DNA of 29,406 nt from Pleurotus djamor (taxonomy: Eukaryota; Basidiomycota; Agaricomycetes; Agaricales; Pleurotaceae): the NCBI GenBank assembly GCA_029747585.1, contig JAPEVF010000577.1:1-29406 (forward strand). Direction: 5' to 3'. Under the pieces are notes generated by a model. It was not told the DNA's origin. It ran no database searches and worked only from the letters and a program-made list of their open reading frames with translations. Every line of letters starts with the position of its first letter. Position 1 is the first letter of the stretch. A program made the position numbers and the translations under genes. Of the stretch, positions 20,503 through 29,406 are shown in pieces.

Positions 20503-22124
20503 TCTTCTCATATTATCCTCTAGAGTATATCTATCCAGCATCTCTCCCCATATCATCATTACCCTGTTATCCAGCACATACGAATATTGCATTTCCTATC
20601 TTCAAACGCCACGGTGTCTGTGCAGAACCTTACACCCTCTGTAGAGTATGTCTCCATGCTCATGCGGTAAATTTCCCCGATACCCCTACCCAAAGCTCGG
20701 CCCAGTCTGGCCCGACGCACGTCCACGAGTCCGTAGGTAAGCCTCCGGGCAAGAATTACTTAGATGATCCTGGAACTCTATTAGTTTCTGACGCCTGAAT
20801 CCTTANGGGGGGGAGCTCTTCTCGCTCTGGACCACACCGCATTTACCCACAACCAATATCCCCGCTTCTGGCCGCATGTTGCAAGGGGGATAGTACTCCC
20901 TTGGATTCAACAACCTCTGTGTATACTGGTACTTCTAAACGGGCACGGACTACGGGCCTTCATGGGACCATCTTCGACACATTGGCGACAGCGAACCAGC
21001 CTGTCTCGCAGTGTCGCAGTGCCATGGGTACGAGGATGCTCGGCTGACCTAAACGCGCTTATGATACCAGCATTCACTCGGTGTCCATTACGCCTTGCTT
21101 GCTGACCACCTATACCAACGAGAGGTGTATATTCACACACCCGGCTTCCCTGGAGAAGAGAACCTCGAAGAAGAGAAGGCAACGACGAATACACGACTTC
21201 GCATATCCCGATATCTCGCGTTTTGACAAAGCTCGCCTACTTGGCGTGTCACCGTACGAATCAACACACAAAACTTAGAGCTTCTTTCCGCTCTGTCTGG
21301 TGTTCTTTGAACTTCTCGGAACCACGCTGTGCAAGGCTCTTGTCACTCACCCCGGCTACACTTATCCTAGACAAGTCGAAACTGGTCCGGTTTCTCGTGC
21401 GCCTTCTCCAACCAATATGCGTCATCAATGGTCTAACCCCCTAGTTTGCCCATTTTGGGTTAACGGGGTCCGGAAATCACTAGAAAGCCATCAATGCAAT
21501 AAGCTCTGCAAGTTTCTTGCCACCCATCACTAGAAAGCATCATCCTCGCAGCACCCTTGTGGAGTGGACACCCCGCTGTCATACTTCTTAGTGTAACCCC
21601 TGAGGCCTGAGAAGCCTCGGGTAGCCCTGTCACCGAGTCAGTTCATTATTGTATCCACTGGTCCGTTTCATTCCTCACTGACTTTTACAAAGGCATACGG
21701 GAGCTCAGCTGGATTGGCAAGCAGGCCAGTAGCAACACTAAATCCGTCGTCAGGCGGTCGACACAACTCTTATCTCCTATTATGGAGCTCTAAGGGGAGG
21801 CACGCCCGAATCCCCGTACAAGACGAACGTCGATGAATGGCTAAAGTTGGAGCAGGTGGTCAGATCGACCGTCCTCTACAACCTTCTGAGGTCCGACACC
21901 GTGCCCCGATCATCCTTCGCATATCCATTTTGGAACTGTGTGGGATGAAGAGTCGCCAATGGGTTAATCCATCTAATCAAGAATTATCTTTGACTCATAC
22001 TTCCTGATGTGTCCGGGCCCGAATTAACTACCCTAGGACGACTTTTCTCAGCTGTAGAAATTGTGAGGATGGCCCTCACTATAAAAACCCGGTCAGTCTG
22101 GGGCCAAGAGCACTAATCACACAG
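20503..22124. other. 1.6-kb region without a supportable gene
   Basis: Several open frames of 65-100 codons exist here (for example 20499-20798, 21081-21278, 21223-21444). None has a start context, splice pattern or recognisable domain, and frames that look protein-like break after a few dozen codons. It may hold decayed coding or transposon sequence. An N at 20806 precedes a G7 run. The right end, from about 22050, is the P450 promoter. Confidence 0.4.
22080..22087 (+). promoter_or_regulatory. TATA box of the P450 gene
   Basis: TATAAAAA, 38 bp before the ATG at 22125; the short spacing implies a very short leader. Confidence 0.6.
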
Positions 22125-24349
22125 ATGACTTCTATGAATCCAGCTATTGTCTGCGCTCTGGCGATCGCCCTTCTCGCTGTTATACTCCTTCGTCGAAAGT
22201 TCGACTTCGTCACGAACAAATTAAATGGCCCCCCTTCTCCTTCGTGGTTCCTAGGTGCACTCTGTTGCTATCTTCTTTTCATCTTCCCGTCTGACTAGAG
22301 GTTCCTATAATCTAGGACACGAATTCGCGATGCGGTATCAAGATCAAGTCGGCGACCTTGATTTCGCCTGGGTCCGCGAATATGGCGCGACCTTTGCGAT
22401 CAAGTCATGCTGGGGGGTAAGCCTCCATTCGGCTGTTTTTCCACCCATTTACTCACCCCTACATTGTTGCAGCGAACAAGTATCATGACGGCTGATCCCA
22501 AGGCACTCCAACACATATTCCATGCTTCAGGTTATCGGTATCCAAAGCGCCCCGACCTGGTTCAAATGAACCGCAATCTAATGGGACGAGGAATCCTGGC
22601 AACAGCAGGAGACGAACATCAGCGTCACAGAAAGGTCATGAACCCAGCATTTACAGCCCAACAATTGAAAGCTTTCCTTCCCCTCTTTCAAAAGACTGCC
22701 TCCAACGTATGTTCCGGCGATCCTTGTCTTTCATATCAAAAATTTACCGCAGCCATGCCCATAGTTATCGCAAAAGTGGAAGGACCAAATGCAGGCCAAC
22801 AGTACAACGTTCAATGTATCTCGATGGCTCGCTCGTGCGACCTTGGACACAATCGGAGAATGTACGATGATCTCTTCTAATCTTGTGTTCTCTGACATTC
22901 AGACGTGTTACACACAGCCGCCTTCGATTATGACTTCAATGCCCTCGAAAATGACAACGGTGAACTGACCAAAACTTTTGAGAATCTGTTGTAAGTTTTT
23001 TGAACGGCTGAATATGATGTATCTTCACTGATCACTCATCATACTGATACAGCGCGGACTCCCATGATGTACCCCCCCCGCGTGGGACATCCTCTTCAAA
23101 TCGTTGTGGCGATACATCCCGACGCCTATCCTACAATTATCAGACTTCATACCCAGCAAGGAATACCGCCGATTCCGGCACTTCAGGAATCTAGCACAGA
23201 GCGTCGCAAAGCAGCTCTTAGATGGCAAAGTCGGTTCCATTGATTCCGCCCGAGATGTCATGAGCCTCCTTGGTGAGTCGCGACATGTATCAGTCTATCC
23301 TTCGACTGACATTATCTCCAGCGAAGGCCAACGTCTCCGTCGATCCCAAACGCCAGCTCGACGAAGATGAAATACTCGCTCAGATGGCGTATGTAGAGTA
23401 ACCCTTGTCCCTACACCCTACTGACTCTCTGTATAGGACCATCATGGTCGCAGGCCACGAAACTACTGCGTCTTCGCTGAGTTGGATGCTGTACGAATTG
23501 TCTAGGCATCCCGACGACCAGAAGCGCGTTAGGGAAGAAATGCGCCAGATGCGTCAAACCTTGCCACACGGAGAAGCCTTTTCTCTTGCAAACTTGGAGA
23601 GCTTGCAATTCACCAATGCCGTTATCAAGGTAAGCCACATAGATGACGAACTTGGCACCCAACTGACGGGGGTGCTCTTGAATTGAATAGGAAGCTCTGC
23701 GTCTCCATCCAATCGGACCCTCTTTAGTGCGAACTGCTAGCTGTGATGATAGGCTGCCTCTAGGACTCCCAATCACTACTAAAGACGGCGATATTATACA
23801 AGAGATTCCAATTCCAAAAGGAACGGATATTTTTGTCTCAATCTGCGCTTACAATCGTTTGCCAGAGATCTGGGGACCCGATGCTGATCAATGGAACCCG
23901 CGGCGCTTCTTAGAGCAATCCCAGATCAGCCAAACGTCAGTCGGTGTCTTTGCGAACTTGTAAGTCATACAGTCTTCGTTGAAGTGATGCTCAAGCACTC
24001 ATGACTCATCAGGATGACGTTCTGTACGAGATACCTATATGCTTTGAGGTTGATTTTATACTGATGGTAGCCTTGACTTTGCAGCTGCTGGTGTTAGGGG
24101 ATGTATTGGTTGGCGATTCGCGTAAGCTACCCTCTGTTTCCATGCTTGCACATCCTCTGAACTATTTGTTCTATTAGCATCATTGAAATCCAAGCTCTAC
24201 TCGCCGAGATGATTGAGAACTTCGAGTTCAACCTGCCCAAGGATGTAGAGATAGTGAGACTCCCTGCAGTCGCTATGGTCCCAATGGTGAGAGGAAAGAC
24301 GGAGGATGGAGTACAGATGCCGCTTGTGGTTTCGTTGGTTGAGGGATAA
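22125..24349 (+). CDS. Cytochrome P450 monooxygenase (one frame break in a C8 run)
   Basis: Heme-thiolate monooxygenase, ER-anchored by an N-terminal helix (ALAIALLAVILLRRK). Twelve exons: 22125-22254, 22316-22416, 22473-22706, 22765-22861, 22918-22990, 23053-23272, 23322-23388, 23437-23629, 23691-23959, 24013-24023, 24085-24121 and 24178-24349. They give about 534 aa, normal for the family. Visible are the I-helix VAGHETTASSL, the ExxR motif EALR, the NPRRFLE segment (PxR position) and a full heme-binding FSAGVRGCIG with its cysteine. Exon 10 is only 11 nt and lies inside the heme motif. The one defect is the C8 run at 23072-23079 in exon 6: phase is right before and after it, but one base is missing (or two are extra). 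It is either a sequencing error or a recent null allele. The CYP family and substrate cannot be assigned. Confidence 0.85.
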
Positions 24350-25074
24350 GGAGATTGTTATCGGCGAGCCGGGCGGGCTCAATTCAGTACTTCTCTAAAT
24401 CATTTGAAGGCCATCCCAGTATCTCCTAGCCCCGGTGTCTCCGCCTTGAAGCTTGATGGTTTATGCCATATAAAACTCAGTACTCTTGCGTGGAACCCAC
24501 ATTGTTTGTCTGAAGAAAAGCGTTCGCGGCCTCGGACGGTTGATTCAAGGCAACATCGTACCATATCAGGGAGCCGATACTTACGGCAGTAAGCCTTCGA
24601 AGGTGGCGGGAAACTCCTGGCGCGGAGTAGAAAGTTCGCACTCCGATCATGACGACTCACGAGGCTCAGAGCCGTTGCAGAATCTAACCATTCATGACAC
24701 CTACCCCTTTGACATCCCGTTTTGTTGGCCTATACGGCTTTAGAATTTTTTTTTTATCTTGGACGCGTGCGAGACTAAAGACTGCCATCGAGTTACCCAA
24801 ACATGTGAGGTTCACCCAGTGATCTGGATTGATTGTGGACGAGACTATCTCCTGAGAGTTTGAACAAAACGGTCCCTTGGAGTGGAAGGTCCGTCCACGT
24901 CCTCTGTTTCGTTTTCCTGGCACTGAAGTACTCTTTCCACCGCAGATGGACATGTTACTTGACTTCTTTATCAAGCCAAAGCATGCGCGCTGATGAAGGC
25001 TTCGGACACATTCATCGCGCTTTCATCAGCCGTGAGCTCCTCTCCTTGTGTTAGCCTCACTTGACTAACCGGTT
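24350..25074. other. Spacer between the P450 gene and its pseudogene copy
   Basis: About 0.7 kb. The tandem copy downstream lacks the first half of the P450, and I could not recognise that half here. The segment just before 25075 may hold very diverged remnants, but I could not align it. No separate gene is supported. Confidence 0.4.
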
Positions 25075-26051
25075 CTTCATAGTCACAGCTAACACCTCCG
25101 TTGATCCCAAGTGCCAGCTCGACTAAGATGAGGTACTTGCTCAGATGGCGTATGTTTTGTCCCTTTCACACCGCGTCCTACTAATAACCCATCTAGGACA
25201 ATAACTTTGGTAGCTGGACACGAAATGACCGCGTCGTCGCTTAGCTGGCTACTCTATGAACTTTCCAAGCACCCTGAAGATCAAAAGCGGGTACGGGACG
25301 AATTGCTTCAAATGCGTCAGACCGTGTCGCATGGAGAAGACATTTCTCTTGCGAACTTGGAGCAACGCAGACCACCATCTTCGCACTAAACTCGATGGGA
25401 ACACCTCCTAAACAAACAGGAGGCTCTGCGTCTCCACCCTATTGGTCCGACTGCCGAATGCGATGATACTCTACTGCTCAGCCTCCCAATTACTACGAAG
25501 GACGGCCAAGTCGTTGAAGAAATTCCGATTCAGAAGGAACAGATGTCGTTGTGTCAATCTGCGCCTATAACTGCTTAAACGAGATCTGGAGACCTGATGC
25601 TGATCAACGGAACCCGCGCCGTTTCTTAGAGCAACCTCAAGTCAGACAAACGTCTGTCGGTGTATTTGCAAATTTGTAAGAAGTCAGGTTTGCATAGCTC
25701 ACTTGATCGGAAGCTAACCAAGGCTCATCAGGATGACACTCTGTACGAGACGTTCATCGGGCCTGAGACATCACTAATAGCAACTTTCGTCCCTCTTTCA
25801 GCCGCTGGTGTCAGAGCATGCATTGGTCGGCGTTTCGCGTACTTTTACCATTGAACAACCTTCAAATTTTCTCTGATCACCCCCGTAGCCTCATCAAAAT
25901 TCAGGCTCTACTCGCCGAGGTGGTTGAGAACTTCGAGTTCACCTTGTCTGAGGATGTGGAGATCGAGGTTCCCTGCCGGTGCTATGGTTCCGATGGTGAA
26001 AGGGAGGATGGAGGATGGTGTGCAAATGCCGCTCATGGTTTCGTTGATTGA
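25075..26051 (+). pseudogene. Truncated, decayed tandem copy of the cytochrome P450
   Basis: It matches exons 7-12 of the P450 at 22125-24349, with intron positions mostly kept, and lacks the first six exons. The exon 7 match has an in-frame stop (CQLD then TAA). The exon 8 match keeps VAGHEMTASSLSWLLYELSKHP but lost its end and 5' splice site. In exon 9, EALRLHPIGPT is followed by a 12-nt deletion, then a one-base frameshift after IPIQK. The heme segment reads LSAGVRACIG, with the conserved Phe changed to Leu. The last exon shifts frame after EDVEIE. With several independent lesions this is a true pseudogene, not a sequencing artefact. Confidence 0.88.
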
Positions 26052-27136
26052 GGGACGACAAGACTGATGACTCTTACGAGTGAATGGCTTCAAGTGGGTT
26101 ACAATCTTTCCAAGTTGTTCTGCCGAAACTAACCCCAAGATTCCTAGCTCCTATATGGCCTCCTTGGTACTTCAGGGGAATCGTTGCACAGTGCTTCCAT
26201 TGCACGCATCCCAACTCGTCCCGTTTGTATTTGCCTACAGTAACATGCTCCAACCCTTTCAGATGAGCTTAGTGACCCAAGCGCTCGCGACCCGGCCTCC
26301 CTTCGAGTCATATCGTCTCATGCGGCGGTAAGATCTTAAAGAAGGAGGTGGTACTTCCATACAACTCCCGCGAAGCCTTTAATGAAGATCTCTCAAAAAC
26401 TCAAAGGGCCACTCGATCATGATCTAATGCAACGTGGACTCGGGGCCTTCATCGATTCATTCATTTTACACGTTTACCCTCACGCCTCAAGGCCTCATGG
26501 CCCTTTATCGCGAGGCTCGAGGGCGATTGAGTTGCTTGATCCTTCCAAGGTGATGAGGATGCGGATCGTGCGTGTCTTTCCGGCTGCATCATCTCCCCCC
26601 TTCCCCCTCGATGATATCATCGCGACTCACCTAGCACTGCACCTACGCCTTCCGAGTCGACGCGCATGCACAAGTCAAACACAAACACAAATACAACGTG
26701 TCCTTCGTATCCTGGCAACTCACCTTTTTTTGTCAGTGAGGTTCCCGGGCCACGGGCCACGCTAGCGGGCCTGTAGCCGGCTGTATTCGTCAGGAGTCCT
26801 GACCCCAGTTTTACCCATGCATGGAAAGTCCATGATAGGCGCTGTCAGTGTGGAACCTTGATATCGAGTCATAATTCCAGTTTCGTATCGGTTTCGTGTC
26901 ATTCGAGTTCCATGCCATTCCCAAGTTCACCAGGCGATTGTGATCAAGCTTTTTTGCACGAGGATGTTCCGGAATGAATTCATCATATTCCAAACAAGAA
27001 AGAGATGAGCTGGCGATGCGCCGACCGCGTGGACAAGAGGAAAAAATAGATGGCCAACCAATGAAATCCAGTAGAGTAACGAACCGTACATACAAGCTAA
27101 TACCTATGGCGTAGAGATTACTGAGACAACTGAGGG
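26052..27136. other. Gene-free region before the repeat array
   Basis: About 1.1 kb with no supportable gene. The largest open frame (26382-26765, 127 codons) is low in recognisable features, and the next (26811-27203, minus) runs into the repeat. No RNA gene or clear terminal repeat was seen. Confidence 0.4.
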
Positions 27137-28005
27137 GGAGAGGAGGAAGGGAGGGATGATGGTGGTTTGGGTTCAAGATGAGATAGGCGCTTGAGTCGGA
27201 CACATTCCGTTACTTATTCGAAGTTTTTCTGACGTCGTCGACGCACTGACCATCACGCAAGTTTGGCTTTGGGCCGTTCGTCATTAATATCATTTCGTAC
27301 AGAGCAGATCAAAATACAAAACAACCAAGGTGTATTCTACGCAACAATTCGGTGACAGCCAGAATCTTTCCAGAAACGTCGGTAGTGTCCAGTTTCATCG
27401 GACCCACTCGTTGCACGTTTTCACTGGGGTTGAGTCTTTACCTTCTGCGTTCACCGAAGACGAAGCAGCCGCTGCACAGTGCAGTGGCGCTCTACCAAAT
27501 GCTTAAGATATGAAGCGAAACTTGAACCCCAGTGAAAACGTACAACGAGCGCCTCCGATTGTATCTGAAGCCTACTGGCGTTCGGAATTCTCAGAGAATG
27601 AAAATGATTCCAGAAAAAAATTCTGGGCTGTCCCGAGTGCAGTCGACAGATTTCCTGGTCAGCACCGGGTATATCTGAGGAGGTCTGAGGAGGTCTGATC
27701 ATTGGAAGTATTGGTGAATTCAATATTTATTCGCATTTATAATGTACATTTTTTACATTACAAGGCACAGTACAATATGTTGAGCGCATACAAATTGACC
27801 CTGACTCTTCCCCGCCCTCGCAGCAACAGAGGGCACGATCCGCCAACCTAATCCATCATCCACGTGTGAGAACAAAGGCCAAGCGCGACTAGTTGACTTC
27901 GGAACGAAAATCAGCGCGCCGGGCGACAAATAGAGGAGATTGGAAAGAAACCCACCGAGTTCAGACGTTCGAGTTGCTGTGATTGTCAGACGAGCCTGAG
28001 GGTTG
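27137..28005. repeat. Direct repeat copy A (at least 0.87 kb)
   Basis: Nearly identical to 28361-29406 in two blocks. The first (27137 to about 27431) is offset by 1224 bp and the second (about 27525-28005) by 1401 bp, because the two interiors differ in length. The match starts in a purine-rich GAGAGGAGGAAGG stretch and still continues at the window edge in copy B, so the unit may be longer. It contains a doubled 10-mer TGAGGAGGTC (near 27680-27700) and an inverted repeat. No coding capacity is recognised; it is probably a non-autonomous mobile or segmental repeat. Confidence 0.9.
27407..27549. repeat. Inverted repeat within copy A
   Basis: Arms 27407-27431 and 27525-27549 are 25 bp with one mismatch, reading inward ...CACTGGGGTT and AACCCCAGTG.... 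They flank a 93-bp interior. Weaker inverted similarity extends outward for roughly 25-40 bp more. Confidence 0.85.
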
Positions 28006-28360
28006 TCAACGTCAGTAATAAGTCAAGGAAGTAGGTAGTTTTGCTCACCAATCATACGAAATCGCGCCGTATGCGAGTATATGCGTTTGAACCTAGACCA
28101 TGTTCGGGGGTCGTATTGCATCCATGGTATGTAACGCACCAGAAACCACCCGTAAACCTATCCAAGTGCCCTCCATCGCCCCAGTAATGCGACGCGACGT
28201 CGTATGAACATGGATGACACATCTTCCGAGAGTTGTTGGGCCGATTTGCACTGTGCACAAGGTGTTCGATGGAGAGGAGCTCGGGCAACGGCGGCGACAG
28301 CGGTAGCGGCGACGACGATGGGAAGGTGGGGTTGGGGAAGGGAGAAGAGGAGAGAGGAGA
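28006..28360. other. Unique spacer between repeat copies
   Basis: 355 bp between copy A and copy B, GC-rich in its right part (GGCGGCGACAGCGG) and grading into purine-rich GGAGAGGA sequence where copy B starts. Open frames on either strand are short and unsupported. Confidence 0.4.
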
Positions 28361-29406
28361 GGAGAGGAGGAAGGGAGGGATGATGGTGGTTTGGGTTCAA
28401 GATGAGATAGGCGCTTGAGTGGGACAAATTTCGTTACTTATTCGCAGTTTTTCTGACGTCGTCGACGCACTGACCATCACGCAAGTTTGGCTTTGGGCCG
28501 TTCGTCATTAATACCATTTCGTACAGAGCAGATCAAAATACAAAACAACCAAGGTGTATTCTACGCAACAATTCGGTGACAGCCAGAATCTTCCCAGAAA
28601 CGTCGGTAGTGTCCAGTTTCATCGGACCCACTCGTTGCACGTTTTCACTGGGCTTGCCTTTGCAGACACAGAAAACAACTCTCTCAACCCTCGCATTTCC
28701 CCTCCAAAATCCCGACTTCAACCCAACCTCAACTCAACCCTCGCACACTCACCTGATATGCGCCGCCATCTCCAATGCGCGTCCACTCACCTCTCCTTCC
28801 CCACTCTTCCGCCTTCTCCCTCTTACCCTGCCCTCCCTTGTGTCATTCTTCGCTCCCTTCCTCCCTCTCCACTCCTCCCTTCCCTAGAACATACTCCCAG
28901 TCAACCTATGCTCTCGCAAACACTCAAGCCCAGTGAAAACGTACAACGAGCGCCTCTGATTGTATCTGAAGCCTACTGGCATTCGGAATTCTCAGAGAAT
29001 GAAAATGATTCCAGAAAAAATTCTGGGTCGTCCCGAGTGCAGTCGACAGATTTCCTGGTCAGCACCGGGTATATCTGAGGAGGTCTGAGGAGGTCTGATC
29101 ATTGGAAGTATTGGTGAATTCAATATTTATTCGCANTTTATAATGTACATTTTTTACATTACAAGGCACAGTACAATATGTTGAGCGCATACAAATTGAC
29201 CCTGACTCTTCCCCGCCCTCGCAGCAACAGAGGGCACGATCCGCCAACCTAATCCATCATCCACGTGTGAGAACAAAGGCCAAGCGCGACTAGTTGACTT
29301 CGGAACGAAAATCAGCGCGCCGGGCGACAAATAGAGGAGATTGGAAAGAAACCCACCGAGTTCAGACGTTCGAGTTGCTGTGATTGTCAGACGAGCCTGA
29401 GGGTTG
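28361..29406. repeat. Direct repeat copy B (runs off the window)
   Basis: Second copy of the 27137-28005 unit, with scattered single-base differences and a different, longer interior between its inverted-repeat arms. The N at 29136 has no counterpart in copy A, so it is a surplus base. The match to copy A reaches the last base of the window, so its right end is not seen. Confidence 0.9.
28631..28950. repeat. Inverted repeat within copy B
   Basis: Arms 28631-28655 and 28926-28950 read inward CACTGGGCTT and AAGCCCAGTG, pairing one base further (28656 with 28925). They flank a 268-bp pyrimidine-rich interior that shows no similarity to the copy A interior. Confidence 0.85.

Noticed and set aside
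26382..26765. 127-codon open frame in the right intergenic region
   Set aside because: It has no recognisable domain, a composition like its non-coding surroundings, and no start or splice context.
27421..27535. CACTA-type transposon ends (CACTG...CAGTG) in the inverted repeats
   Set aside because: The inward arms start with CACTG, but the inverted match continues outside these bases, so they are not clean element ends, and there is no 3-bp target duplication.
28554..29078. 174-codon open frame across copy B
   Set aside because: It runs through the inverted repeat and its interior. The same frame is not kept in copy A, so it is chance coding in repeat DNA.
1..29406. tRNA, rRNA or CRISPR-like elements
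   Set aside because: I found no cloverleaf with a proper GTTCRANNC arm, no rRNA-like sequence and no regularly spaced repeats.

Overview
This is a stretch of a filamentous fungal nuclear genome, most likely a basidiomycete (Agaricomycetes). The genes are dense, mostly monocistronic and cut by many short GT-AG introns of about 47-73 nt. The recognisable proteins (Sey1, Rvs161/Hob3, Tdp1, cytochrome P450, F-box, ULD-domain and P-loop GTPase proteins) are the set expected there. The species is not identified. Exon boundaries were worked out by hand from splice signals, reading phase and family motifs.

Left part (1-9.1 kb). SEY1 (ER-fusion GTPase, minus strand, 3' end outside the window) is divergent from an RVS161/hob3-type BAR protein gene at 3233-4518. 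Convergent with the latter is a minus-strand tandem pair: an AIG1-like P-loop GTPase (4758-5881) and, 71 bp upstream of it, a ubiquitin-like (ULD) domain protein (5953-7189). A single-exon F-box protein follows (7547-9058).

Middle part (9.2-20.5 kb). Two divergent paralogous genes for small secreted ten-cysteine proteins (9248-9801 minus, 10879-11563 plus) share a 1.1 kb promoter region, each with its own TATA box. Next come a large disordered/coiled-coil/RGG protein (12550-15485), a small basic protein with a C-terminal zinc-knuckle-like motif (15897-16541 minus), a cysteine-free secreted protein (16962-17645 minus), and a complete tyrosyl-DNA phosphodiesterase (17907-20502). The last carries ubiquitin- and SUMO-binding-like motifs and a 9-nt microexon.

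Right part (20.5-29.4 kb). After 1.6 kb with no supportable gene there is a cytochrome P450 gene (22125-24349) with one frame break in a C8 run. A truncated, decayed tandem copy follows (25075-26051). The end of the window is repeat-rich: two copies of an at least 0.87 kb unit, each carrying an inverted repeat whose arms match but whose interiors are unrelated.

Assembly quality matters. There are eight single Ns. At least four (60, 15373, 16266, 29136) behave as spurious extra bases, because leaving them out restores a reading frame or the match to a duplicate copy. Two homopolymer runs (14814-14818 and 23072-23079) also break frames. Several apparent gene breaks are therefore probably sequencing errors, whereas the second P450 is a genuine pseudogene.
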